A stretch of DNA of 64,000 nt from Cinclus cinclus (lineage: Eukaryota > Chordata > Aves > Passeriformes > Cinclidae). Position 1 is the stretch's first letter. Every line of letters begins with the position of its first letter. The DNA is taken from NCBI RefSeq assembly GCF_963662255.1, contig NC_085050.1, positions 19,777,662 through 19,841,661 of the forward strand, given 5' to 3'. The position numbers were made by a program, and so were the translations under genes. Below, in pieces: positions 36,961 through 48,700 of the stretch. The notes beneath the pieces were generated by a model. It was not told the DNA's origin. It did not search any database and worked only from the letters and a program-made list of their open reading frames with translations.

Positions 36961-39900
36961 CTTTAAACATGTTAATGATACCAAAACTTAGGAACGCAAC
37001 CAAACAAGCTTCTAGTCAAGCTTTACTCAGAAAAAAACCAGCCTAACTGTGTGATTGGGTCTCTTGGCTCAGGCATCAGTATAACACTGTGTAGATACAA
37101 ACATTACTTGTTTTAGATCAGCTGCATCAAATGTATTATTTACTATACAAAATTCTGGTTTTGATAATACTGAGAATACTTCAAGTCCGAGGAATGTTGA
37201 ACAACAAAGGACTCAGATAAGGTCCAAAGTTTGTTAGTATCAACAAGATAATTTTACGTCCCACTTATACTGGAATTCTCGTGGGTAAAATTAACAGATT
37301 GGCCCCAGTTCAAAGCTTGTCCACATAACAGGGAGAGGAATTATGAGCAACATAAATATCTATGAGCTTTTAAAAAAAAAGTGTTGTAACTGTCTATTTG
37401 GACAGTAGGCAAAAAGTTACAAAATCATTTTCAGTGTTTGCTTGAATAGCAAATTCTTAGATGGTCATAATGTGAGCTTTTCTCTTGTGAAAGATGTTCA
37501 GGATGAAAGGCAATGTTACTTAGAAATGCCTTACAAAGAGGTTCACTCCTTCTCCCACCCAGCTGACTGGGTAGCGAACATTTATGTTAATACAAAGAAA
37601 AGAGTTTATACTGTAGAGAGGTAATATCCTTATGAATTATCTGATGTTTTATTCCATCAAGGGATGGAGAGGAGAAAGTTGCCATGAAAATACTGTGCTG
37701 AAGGCAATGCAGAGAAAAAATAACAAAAGTCTGCCTTGATTTGTCAGCACAGGGCCTGTCCATTCCTCTGTCACATACTTCCAAGTCTAATTGTCACCTC
37801 TATCAATATTTAGAACATCAGACTAAATGTTAGTTTAAGAAATATGTCAGAAGCTACCAAGTCGCTACAACAACTAATAGCTTCATACCTAAGACAGAGA
37901 CACTTCATATGCAAAAAAAATATTGAGGGGTGTCATTTTTCTTTTTCCAAAACAGACGACTCAATTTTTCACTATCTGAATAAAAAAATATTTATGTAAA
38001 AGACAGAGGTTTACCTGAAAAGAAGTAAAGAAAACTAGTTAGCATAATTTATTATGAAAATAAACATTTTTAAAAAGCAACATTTTCCCATCAAGATTTT
38101 ATTCCTTTTATACTAAAAATATAGCTTTCTCTCATGGCAAAAAATAAAAAAAAATGATTGCCAGATGAAAAAGCATCAGTTTTGCCTAAGTATAACTTCA
38201 CTTAATGACCTTGTGCATATTTTTGCTATGGAATTCAAAAGTCTTGTTACATTATCTATATGTCAAATATATATACATTTACATCAATTGTGAAATTATA
38301 AGACCATAACACAAAATAACCATATACATATTTTATCAAATTATTTTTGGATTAGGGTAACTTCATTAATAATTTGTAAAAATAGATAAATATCAAAAAC
38401 ACCTTCTCAAAAGTTACTAAAATGAATATATTACAAGTATTTATAGTTTTATGTTTCATTACCTGAAATTAAATTTCTAATTTTCATTCAAATAGAAAGC
38501 ACCAACTGGTGCTTTCATCTTTACAAAGAAAACTTTTTTTTTTATTATGCCTATATAAAAAGTTTTCAGCAGGACAATTTTCTCATTAATTCTTTTTAAT
38601 CACAAAAATTACCCCAAAAATTTACTGTGGTCAAAAAATTTCCCATATGCTTCTTAAACCAGAAACTGAAATTAATTTAAAATAAATACATCATTATCTT
38701 CACATCTTCACCTTGCCAGAAAAAAATCTCACTTTTTGAGTAAGACCAGAGAACAATCAGTTCAGCATTTGGCACTAGTGAGAGGAACAACTGTATGAAA
38801 GGAGACCAAGGATTTCCAATAGCAAATCTTTAACTAAAATAGTAGGTTTCAACGCTATTAGACACAAAACCACTTTAAAAGTGTCTATTATATTGCTGTA
38901 ATATTTCATCCATACATGTACATGTAGGGCTGGAATATTTATCAGATGTGCATAGGACCATGCTCTATAGGGATAAAAATTTCTTCCCTGAATTATCAAC
39001 AGAATTGTTCAAGGATAAACCAAAAAGGTTAAAACAATTATGAAAGGAAAACCTGTGATTCCTTTGTGTCATTAGAAGGGTGATTTAGAAGGCCAAAGTT
39101 TGATTTTTTATTTTTTTTTTGTGACAAGCGGAGGAAAACAGTAACTCTAAAAGAGCACTGAGGCATGTATCTAAGAGGCAATTTGTTCTGTCAGTACATC
39201 AAAAGCACCAGCACCAGAATCATTTTCAAAAACTATAGCTAAGAAAAAAAGATTAATTTAGTAATTTATTTAGAAGATCAAAGAGCTCATTTATATTTGG
39301 TTTGATTTTTATTTGTCTTGAATTATGTACCTCAAAAGCATATACCTCAGACTTATAAGAAAAAGAGTAAGAAAGCCAAAGCACTGAAATTAACATCAGG
39401 AGACAGATCAGGAAACAACTTCAAGGCCAATAAGTATCTATGACTTTTTCTGTTGTAAAGATAAACATTTTGACCTTTCTAAAATATGACATATGAAAAT
39501 ATGGAACTGCAAGGGCAAAATAATCAGGTCTTTTTCAAAGGACACTGATTCAATGCAATAAATTAAAGAGTTCTCAAAGAGCTGGAAAAAAAGTGAAATT
39601 AATATAATGTTAAAGCACGATTTATGTGCTTTTAATAATCTTGGTTATTTTAAATTCAAGTGTTGGAACACTGGCAGGTTTCTGTACGTACCACAGCAAA
39701 TTTCAAAACTTATTTGAATTCACAATGCTCACAATTTTCAAGGCCTTGTAACTTGCAACTTTTGCTCAATGGCATTGCAAATGTAAATGCAATACTAATA
39801 TAAACTTATTGCTAACTACATATTATCAATGTCTACATATATTTTATGCATATGAATGAAAACATCATATTTTTAAGCAATGCAGTTCCAAGAAGACCTT

Positions 39901-40139
39901 ACAAGTTTACAGAAAACATGTTAGCAGAAAATGATTCTACTCTGAAAAAGGCACAAAAAACTAACTTGTCATAGAAAAATAGCATGCAATGTGTCACCTC
40001 TCTAAAAGAGAGAGCTGTCTGGGAACTGAGCTGAATAACAGCTGAGAGTACTTTTCTTTTCCCTGAGGCAAGTGACTTATGTTTTAGAAGAATCCTTTCT
40101 CACCCACTTACAAGTTGCTCTCTTGAGTATACTCTTTAT
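36961..40139. other. AT-rich sequence with one possible exon
   Basis: Unique AT-rich DNA except for a 186-base segment at 37435-37620 bounded by splice-like sites, listed separately. No recognised repeats. Confidence 0.5.
37435..37620 (+). other. Possible internal exon (unconfirmed)
   Basis: The segment starts after an acceptor-like 'AAAATCATTTTCAG' and stops before a donor-like 'GAGAG' followed by GTAATA. Its length, 186 bases, is a multiple of three. One frame is open throughout, entering with one leftover base and leaving with two, which is a symmetrical exon. The residues are more mixed than typical intergenic translation here, with a D-V-Q-D-E-R-Q-C-Y-L-E-M stretch and W-V-A-N-I-Y-V-N. 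The polypyrimidine tract is weak and I recognise no protein family, so a chance match is quite possible. Confidence 0.25.
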
Positions 40140-40525
40140 TATGGAGGTGTGAGCTAGCAGTTCCCTGTGGGCTGGGAACTGGGAGCCCTGGGGAATTCCC
40201 AGGTTGGGCAGCCAGACCTGTCGCACTGCCTAAGCCACAAGGGGAGTAGGGTCACTGGGGAAAGCCCCAGGTGCCCAAGTGAGCTGGGGAGGGGCAGGGA
40301 CTGACTCCAGGCCAGGGCATGGCCAGGCAGGTGGGCTTGGTCTAGGGATGGTCAGGGCTGTGGGCACTTGGACACAAGCCCTGAGACCGAGACTGAAGGC
40401 CCAGTAAGTTGTGATGGGGTCCAGAGCCCCGCACGAGAGCACAGAGAGGCCCCAGGTGAGGCTGAGCAAGGACAGTGAGGTCTGATATTCTCCTTAGGGC
40501 CCTGACAGTATTCACCTCTACTTTT
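40140..40525. other. GC-rich island of unknown origin
   Basis: About 390 bases of strikingly GC-rich, purine-biased plus-strand sequence set in AT-rich flanks. It has many GGGG, CCCAGG and CTGGGG words and few CpGs. Minus-strand frames of 63-79 codons are proline- and alanine-rich with no motif. It may be an eroded LTR or an unclassified repeat. No terminal repeats or target-site duplication are visible. Confidence 0.4.
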
Positions 40526-43389
40526 ACATCCAATGGATGTATTCACTCAGCTTCTGTCCTCTCTCTCTTTTCATGTTTCAAAACTCTTCTTATTATCCTT
40601 TACTATTTTCTTCTTCATTCTTCCTCATGACACCTTAGCGTGTATAGGCTCATGGCAGCAACTCACTAAAAAAATTCAAAGGAACTAAGTTATTAAAAAG
40701 CATTAAGGAATAGGATCGCTTCCCTCAACCTGCTGGCAACCCTCCCCATAACACAAGCCAGCTTGATTTATTGGATAATAAAATAAAACCGTGTCACCAA
40801 AAATCTTAATTTCTGACTCAATATTGTTATGTATCTCTATGATATTTTTAATATGAATGGTTAAAGATTAACCTTAGCAGTGTAACAACTGTAGTTGTGT
40901 TGTAATTTCGTACCAGTCAGATGGACAACAGCTACTCTGTAATGATTGTTTTGGCATTCAGTTTACAGTTTCTCTTCTTTAATTTAATGCCAATATTCTA
41001 GCTACATCATCTTGTCCTGCACTAAATTATATTCTCTGACTTAATACTTCAAACCATTGGATATTTGTAGCATGCTAATTCTCTCTGCCCCTTTTCCTTG
41101 CTAAGTCAAGTGTTACATACTTTCTTCTTTAATCTTTCCTCAGAAATCAGTCCCTCCATCTCTCCATCTCCTTGATCTAAGGTTTGGGGTTTGTTGTTGT
41201 GTTGGGTTTTTTTGGTTTCGTTTTGGGTTTTTTTTGTTTTGTTTTGGTTTGGTTTTTTTTTATTTTTTGTTTGTTTGGCTTGTTTGGTGGAGGGGTGGTT
41301 GTTTCTTTTTAAACTTGTCCTCAGAACTTAATTCAGTTTGTCAATATCTCTTTTGGATTGTATCTTTTAATATCAAATGCAATATTCAAGATATTCACTC
41401 CAAAACACCACAAAGAAAGAGTTGTTTCCTTGGTTGCTGAAACAATACCAAATTCTTTACTACTTTCTAACCATTTTATGCTCATTGTGCCACCTGCAGA
41501 ACCAAAAGAAACACTTAAGTCCTTCATAACAGATGTGTATTTCTATTTATTCTCTATCTGTCTTTCCAGGCTTATACAATGGCAAACTTACTTAGAATGT
41601 TAATGAGCAAATCTCTCAGAACTAAACAACACCAATAATAAAGTCAAAGCACAACAGAAAGAAGTCATGTAAACACATTACCTATCTTGTGTTATCTTTA
41701 CATTGAAAATTTTACCAGACTTTGTAAGTTTTGCAGTTCTCTTCAAAATCTTACAAGTTACTTGCAGTTGTTTATAATATAATATTACTAAGGACCCAAA
41801 AGGTCAAGCTTATTTCGCCTGCTACCATAAATTCTATTGTAAGTTAATTTGTTTATGAGTTTATCAAGGTCCATCTTAAAAGTATTCAGCTTCTATGTTC
41901 TACATTGTAAATTACCCATAATCATACACTGTGTACAAGGATATAAACTGCTACCTCACTTTTGCAGACATGGAACTAAAATGTACAGATTCTAAGAGAT
42001 TTTTCTGGAGGACACCACTAGATTAGAGACTGTCAACTCTGAGGTATACAATAAGTACTACTTAAGTTGTTGGTACTAGAGTTGCTATGCAAAAAATATA
42101 AAATTATAAAGAGTTCCAAAACTAAGTAACTAACCACACTAATTCTCCAACACTGGTTTACTTATTTAAAAAGACATATGCATAAATATTAATAGATATA
42201 TTAAGGAAAAGAAAAATATCTTTAAATTACAAAACTTTTTTTTTTCTGTTAAAACTACTCTCATTAAAACTGCACAGTGAGAGTAAGAAGTATTCCCTAA
42301 GCTGTCTACTCAATCAGATTAGATTATCTGTATGCATGTAGTCAGAAAATGACAATATATAACATCATCTGACTATCCTTAGCCTCAATTTCTTCTACGC
42401 ATTTAAAGTTATTGTGAAAAAGAAGAAAGTCTATAGAGTAATTTTAATTAATCTGCATACCTCGCAGTACCACACACTTGCTGGCAACACAAAGAACTTA
42501 AGATTTTGTCACAGTTAATAAATTTGCTTCATTCCTGTGATTAGAAAAGAAATTAAAAAATGTTTTTGCAAACCTCTGAAGGCCTAAAAATATTTTTTTG
42601 TTTTCTGTCTCACTAGAAAGTTTGAAGCATAAGCCATAAAATATTTTCCTTTTAAGAAATCTGTGATCTTTTTCACATTTTTGTCAGTCAGCTGTAGCCC
42701 ATCAGAAAGCTGTTTTCTTATGTCAGAAGTGAATTTGTCTTTCTTGTTCTACAGGAGCTTCTATTTTCTTCATTAAACACCTATGATGACAACAATTAAT
42801 CCTTACATACCCCCTACGATTATGATTGTATTCTGTTTGCTTTCCTTCATTTGTCCTACATGAGTAAGATATTTTCAACTCTTACACAGCCTGTGATATG
42901 CTAAACCCACTCCAGTTCACATGACCACTAAGATAATTTTTCCATCATTCTTTATATCACTCCCTCATTTTTTCTCTATTTCCCCAAACACATTCAACTA
43001 TATCAAGACAGGTTTTTAGGATGTACCTTTCTTTTCTCATACAATTCCATTTCTTTTCACCTATATTCTCTGTGTTGTATAACATAATTCTCTTCTAATT
43101 ATGTTTGTCTCTACCAGTGATAAGAAAATATTGGTTCTTTCAGTTGTTGCTCATTTATTTCAGAAACCTGATTTTTGAGCTCTGTTAAACTATCCCAAGA
43201 AAGGAGATTCAACAAGTTCTTTGGTTTACCTGTTCTACTTAATGAAAATTACCTGCTTTTCTAATGTTCAGTCTGAATTCCATGCAGTAATTTCAAGATG
43301 CTGCCTTTACCATCTTTTACTACTCCATCATGTCTTTAAATCTCTGTTAAGAAGCTGTGATCTACCATTTGGCTCGCACCTTTGTCACT
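40526..43389. other. AT-rich sequence with G/T low-complexity block, no gene seen
   Basis: Noncoding. Short phrases near 41100-41170 and 41310-41360 faintly recall old minus-strand CR1 wording, but the order and length are too poor to call an element. Confidence 0.5.
41181..41311. repeat. G/T-only low-complexity block
   Basis: About 130 bases almost entirely of T and G: repeated TTTGG, TTTTGGG and GTTTGTTT words, with a TTTTTTTT core and a final GGTGGAGGGGTGG. Confidence 0.88.
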
Positions 43390-44055
43390 GTAGTAAACAA
43401 GCCCAGTTCTCTCAGTCTCACCCTGTAGAATTCTGTTGATCAATCTGAAGTTTATCAAGATCTGTTTGGATTAAAACTCCAGTTTGCTGTGTTTGCTGTT
43501 CCAATTTTAGCATCAGACACAAATTTGCTGAAGATGTCTTTTAACCTGTCATCAAGGTGGCTCTTCATGATAAATTGTAATATTAACACAGTAATCAACA
43601 CAGAAATATCCAGTTACCAATCACCAAATGGCTATCAAGGTGTTGATTGCTATCCTTAAACCCTTGTGATGCATCCAAATCTCTATCAATCCAATTCTTC
43701 AATCCATAATTCCTCCACTTCCAAACGAGCATGCTGAAAGAGAAAATCTCAGAAATCCTACTGCAAGGCATACTCTATTAATTGATCTTTCATTCTACCC
43801 ACTGACACTCAAAGCACTGTTGAAAGCAAACAGGTTAGCTGCCAGGTTTTGTCTTACCTGGTTACCTGGTTATCTTCTTTTCTTTCACATGTGGAAGTGT
43901 TTTTCAAAAGGAAATTCTCCCTGATCTTTACAGGCACTGAGGTTGGACAGACCTGTCTAAACTCTACAGGTTTTTGTTGCTGTCTTAAAGACATTCATAA
44001 CATTTTTTCCATTTGCCAGGAACACTCTTTTCCCCAATCATCATGATAGGCAGCA
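43390..44055 (-). mobile_element. Old CR1-like LINE fragment (RT region), minus strand
   Basis: On the plus strand the phrases run in the order expected for a reversed CR1. 'CCCAGTTCTCTCAGTCTCACC' comes first, then 'AGCATCAGACACAAATTTGC' followed by 'TGAAGATGTC' (the reverse of the reverse-transcriptase I-F-x-D/F-A-D-D neighbourhood). Next come 'TCCAATTCTTCAATCCA', a region resembling 'CTCCTACTGCAAGGCATAC', and 'CACTGAGGTTGGACAGACCTG' with 'TCTAAACTCTACAGG'. All frames are interrupted. The divergence is much higher than in the copies at 24.6 or 31 kb, so this is an old insertion. Boundaries are approximate. Confidence 0.68.
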
Positions 44056-44877
44056 CACTCAGAGTAAGAGTCTAGTCTTTTCCGTGAGTCTCTAATTCAT
44101 TTTTCCCCATTGTTAGTTGTATGATACTGTCATTTCTATCATTATCATTAATCCAAACACAATAATAAGTCACTAAATTAAGAATACAAGAAAAAAAAGA
44201 GTCCTTTTACTGTAAAATCATGTATTTTGTTCAAGACCACTATAGAATGGCTTTATGTGGATATTTGTGTTATTATTATATGACAGAAACTTAATTTACC
44301 TAATATTTTGCGGAAAATTGATTTCCAATGCACACAGGCTGGCCAGACTTCCTAGGAAAGGGTCCTTATGCTTTTTCCCAGCATTATATCTTCTGCTGAG
44401 CCTAAAGAGAATTTCCAAATTTTAGATTTTGCAATTCTAGATATCACAAGATTCACAGCAGTACATCAACAGACTGGCATTTTGATGAGATTGGTGGTGT
44501 TAAAAAATGAATTTTGGAAGCAGTAAGATAGCCCAGTTGATCACAAATGACTCACTATAACTGATTATAATCAACAGAATACAGTGAATGTGAAATTAAA
44601 CACATATTATAAGCTTCTTGTGGTGGCTTGGTCCTGTGAAAAATAATTTATTAATGAAAACCATTTTCTTTTCACAGTTCACTTTAACAAATCTAAACAA
44701 AAACCTAGAGAAGCTTGTGAAGAACTTATCAATATGCAATCTCCTAATCTATCTTTATGATAATTTTTGACAGTTCTAAGAACAATGGAAAAAGAAGCTG
44801 CAGTGAAATACAAAATGGTCTGTTGTTAACATCAGTATTGCTGCAGACTTTCAGTATTAAATTTATTCCACTAGTGC

Positions 44878-44882
44878 CTAAG
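44878..44882 (+). repeat. Target-site duplication, left copy
   Basis: CTAAG directly before the LTR start; the matching copy is at 45450-45454. If the following T is included, the duplication is 6 bp. Confidence 0.85.
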
Positions 44883-45449
44883 TGTGTTGGTTTTGTCTAG
44901 GATAGAATATATTTTCTTCATAGCAGCCTGTCTGGCTGTGTTTTGGATTTGCACTGTAAACAGGGTTGATAACGCAGGGATGCCTTCATCACTGCTGAGC
45001 TGCACTGAGCCTTTCTGCTCCTTAAACCACCCCACCAACAAGGAGACTGGGGCTGCAGAAAACTTTGGAAGGGGACACAGCCAGGGCAACTGACCTCAGA
45101 CAACCAGAGGATTATTCCATATCACATGGAATAGAGCTGGGGGGAAAGAAGGAAGGGGGAGAGAGATTTGAAGTGGCAGTGTTTGTCTTCCCAAGCCACC
45201 ATTCCATGTGATGGAGCCCTGCTTTCCTGACCATGGCTGAACACCTGCTTGCTCACGGGAAGGTGTGAATTAATTTGTCATTTGGCTTTGCATGAGCATG
45301 CAGCTGTTGCTTTACCTATTAAAAAGTCTTTAACTCAACCCACAAGTTTTCTTACTTTGACCCTTCCAATTCTCCTTCCCACCCCACCAGGAGAAAATGA
45401 GCAAACAACTGTGTGATGTTTAGTTGTTGGCTGGGGGTCAATCATGGGA
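44883..45449 (+). mobile_element. Solo endogenous-retrovirus LTR (family B) with target-site duplication
   Basis: A complete LTR of about 567 bp beginning TGTGTTGGTTTTG and closing with a degenerate end (ATCATGGGA). Internal landmarks of this common bird LTR are present in order: 'CTTCATAGCAGCCTGTCTGG', 'GTTGATAACGCAGGGATG', 'GGGGACACAGCC', 'GAGCTGGGGGGAAAGAAGG', 'TTTGTCTTCCCAAGC', 'GATGGAGCCCTGCTTTCC', 'TTTACCTATTAAAAAGTC' and 'TTTTCTTACTTTGACCCTTCC'. The promoter box expected just before GAGCTGGGG has decayed to GGAATAGAG, while an ATTAAA polyadenylation signal survives at 45318-45323. A direct repeat CTAAG lies at 44878-44882 and 45450-45454, extendable to CTAAGT. No viral genes adjoin it, so it is a recombination-derived solo LTR. 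Confidence 0.92.
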
Positions 45450-45454
45450 CTAAG
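45450..45454 (+). repeat. Target-site duplication, right copy
   Basis: CTAAG directly after the LTR end, identical to 44878-44882. It marks one integration event with no later deletion at the ends. Confidence 0.85.
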
Positions 45455-46071
45455 TAACTAAACCTTTTGCACAGCAGAATTTAATTCCAAAACAAAACCA
45501 AGTAAAATATGAAGGGAAATTTCCAAGATAAGGAAAATACTGTTGTCTTTCTCACAGTCTTTTTCCTTTATCCTTCAGTAGATTTTATTCTTTATCAATA
45601 ACCACTGATTCTTAAAATATTGTAATAAACTTCACAGTTGGTATGTTTCGACATGTGGAATTTTTTCACTTGTTAAAGTAGATATATAAATCTTCCTGTT
45701 ATAAATTAATTTTTTAAAAAATACTTATTTTTACTATGACAAAAGGCTATTAACTTTTTTGATTTAAACAATTTTGAAAGCTGAAGCAAATACAGAAGCA
45801 AAACCATTGCAGTCCAATAATTCTACCTCATTATAAAAAAATGGGGAAAAAGAAATTTTTACAGATTTGTCTATATAAGGATTTTAAGTGAAATAAGAGG
45901 TACTTCTACTGCAGTCAACCTTTACAGTATGAACAAGATAAGGACATGATTTGCCAGGGTCAATAGATGACATCTTTTCTGTAAGTAAGGATTTGTTGAT
46001 AATTTGTTGAAAATTTGTGGATTGAATCTTGGAAATTCACCTTGAAAGTAATTTGAACTGATTAGTGAACC

Positions 46072-46305
46072 TTGTATAAGCAAGTGTACAACTCGGCAGA
46101 GGAGAGCAGAACATGGGCTGAGGAACATGCATTTCTAATAAGAATTAGGAGTGACTACTTAGCTTCATTACAACAGGTTTCTGGGATTAAAAGACCATGC
46201 TACCTAGATGACATAATGACAATTAAGTCATCTAGTGATTCGACATCAGAAGATTCAACTTTTGTGTCTTCTAAAGAAATTACTTTAGCAGGCAAGGGAT
46301 TGTGA
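46072..46305 (+). pseudogene. Protein-like frame: terminal exon or old gene copy, identity unknown
   Basis: This frame of 77 codons is the least random-looking non-repeat translation in the window. It starts with a charged, helix-like section (S-A-E-E-S-R-T-W-A-E-E-H, then I-R-I-R-S-D-Y-L-A-S-L-Q-Q), continues through S-G-I-K-R-P and Y-L-D-D-I-M, and ends in a serine/acid-rich tail (S-S-S-D-S-T-S-E-D-S) before a stop. A stop codon lies in frame immediately upstream, so a real gene would need a splice acceptor at about 46072-46086; only weak AG sites with little pyrimidine are seen. An ATTAAA polyadenylation signal lies 146 bases past the stop, at 46451-46456. It could be a last coding exon, or a 5'-truncated processed copy. 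The poly(A) tract that would mark a recent retrocopy is absent. The parent protein is not recognised. Confidence 0.35.
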
Positions 46306-48651
46306 AGGCCACAGATAGAGTCACTACATCTGCTTTCCTCTAGTATTCTGCAGGTCAGCAATCCTGTTCTGCTCGTGAGATTTGACAGCATCAGTACATT
46401 GTTATCTGCTACAGCAGATGGTCTTTAGCTGTGACTTCCTATATTGTGGAATTAAAGCCATATGACGGAAAATGTTCTGGCCATATCTTTGTAAATATTA
46501 ACTGGACAGAATTTCAGCCACTCACAGAATTTTCCTGGGCATAAGAGAGAGCCTATCCACAACAGGTTCTCCAGAATTAATGCTTAGCACTCAAATTGCC
46601 CTGAATAAACCTACAGGGTCAATGATTTTGTGCTGAGTGGTTAAAAAGTTAATTATGTCATATTATAACAATATCAGGTGTATGAATGTGACCACATTAT
46701 GTCTCCAAGTACCTTGCATGAAGTAAAATGTTTCAAACAGCTCAAGTCAGCTACCTATTTCTGTAATGAAAAGATTCTTTTTTTCTTGCCTAGTAAACTT
46801 AACTTCCAATTCTTTATTAAGAATTATAAAAGCTACAACATCTGCATTTTTAATCAAGTTAGAACTAATAACTGGATAAATGAAGTTGTATGCAGTTCAC
46901 TTTAACCTGTTGACTGAAGGTGCTAGTAGTCCTATACTTCAAAGCATAAGGATAGATGCTATAGAGAAAAGTACTAAAAGCATTTACAGAGATTAAGAGT
47001 ACGGTAAATTAGTCTGGTCTTCACAATATCTTAATTTGCACTGAATGCCTGGCCCTCTATCCAAGGGATGTATATGTGAGAAAAATCTTAATTTCTTCAT
47101 CAAGTGGGTTCAGAACAGAACCTCTTTTTGGTCTAATCTATAAAAAATTCCTAATCAGGTGGCATGACAAAACAGTCCCTGACAAGGCATACTGACAGAC
47201 ATAATGAGAACAGCTTTAAATTGAAGCATGGTGAAGTAAGGAGCATAGGTTGGAGAAACAATAAAGTGTAGAGAATGATAATCAGCTGAAGATAAAGTTA
47301 CTTTTTTACTTACTTTAAGACTGCTGAAATGTTCAACGAGATGGTGTCTGAATATATTGTTATTTTTTTATCAACCGAAGAAAAAGAACTTGCAGTATTA
47401 TATCATTCTAAGCTAAGCGAAACCAAACAAATGAGAGCAAATTATTAAAGCATAAGAGGAAAAGCAAATAATTTTATCCTACCTTTTTAAAATTTCTTTA
47501 TCCCTTCCTTATGCAAACTGCCTACTTAAACTGAAATCACTTCAAAGTAGCAGCTTATATTCTTGCAAGACTGTAAAGCATCTAACACACTTCTGTGGAC
47601 CCCACAGAGATTCCCTAAAAGAGGGCTTTAATGACATTATTTGGACTCATTAAAACAACAATATAAAATATGAAAATTAACTTCTAGCACCTTTGAAGAC
47701 AATGAAGAGACTTTGACCTTTTTTGAGGCAAACTTTCAGTCCAAATATGAAAATATCTCTCCATATGAATATATATGCCCTATAATATGAACATCCCAAA
47801 ATGTATTATACATTTTTTTCCTGTAAATAAGTCTTCACAAAAAAACTTTTTTTTTTTTATTTTTCTCCTGAGAAATATTATATATTCTTTGAAGAAAAAA
47901 AATTAAATTGAAGAACTTCAGTCCTCTAAGATTAAATTCCCAAGGATTTACCTTTAGGGAAAGACAGTCCTGTCAACCTAAGATACTGTCTCTGAGTAGC
48001 CCCAGTAAAGATGCTGGGTTTATAAGAGAGATGAAATCCTTGTTTTTAATATTCTTTCTATGGACTATAACTCTAGGCAACCTCTTCTTCTTTTGTTTTT
48101 TACCCTACAAAGTAGGCCTTTTATTTTCTTTTCGGTAGAATTCATTGTGAAAAGTTTGTTTTCCTTTCAGTATACATGGAGTGTTGGTGTTCAATTCAAC
48201 ATTCAGGGATGGTCAGTTCCTTTTTAGATTCAATCTTGAGCACTGATACATTCATAATGAAAACAAACATAAATCTTTTCCAGTATTAGTCTAGGCTTTA
48301 CATTAATTGAATTAGGGAAAGCAAGAAAACCTTTTTACCTCAGTATCTTCATGTTTAAAATCCATCAATAATACTCACTAAATACAGAGAAATATTGTGA
48401 AAATTACTTCTTCCTGGATTTTGAACACATCAAAGGTTATGAAATGTTGCTACTATTTTTTTGTTCCATTACTGCTCATTCTGTACTTATTGGCTATTGA
48501 AAATAATTGATCCTTTCACCTTTATATTGTCCCTTTACATTTACATAGAAAGTCATTACAAGTGTCCCTACCATTCTTTTCTTCAGACTGAAAACACACA
48601 GCACTGTTTTAACTATCCTTTCCAGGTTCAATTGTCAAAAGTTTTCATCAT

Positions 48652-48700
48652 GTTTGTATTTTTTGGGTTTTTTGGGGTTTTTTTGGGTTTTTTTCTTTTC
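48652..48700. repeat. T-rich low-complexity stretch with GGG/GGGG spacers
   Basis: T runs of 6-7 separated by GGG, GGGG and GGG, the same texture as 34182-34223. Confidence 0.85.

Noticed and set aside
41100..41360. Faint minus-strand CR1 wording on both sides of the G/T block
   Set aside because: Only isolated short matches out of order; not enough to call an element.
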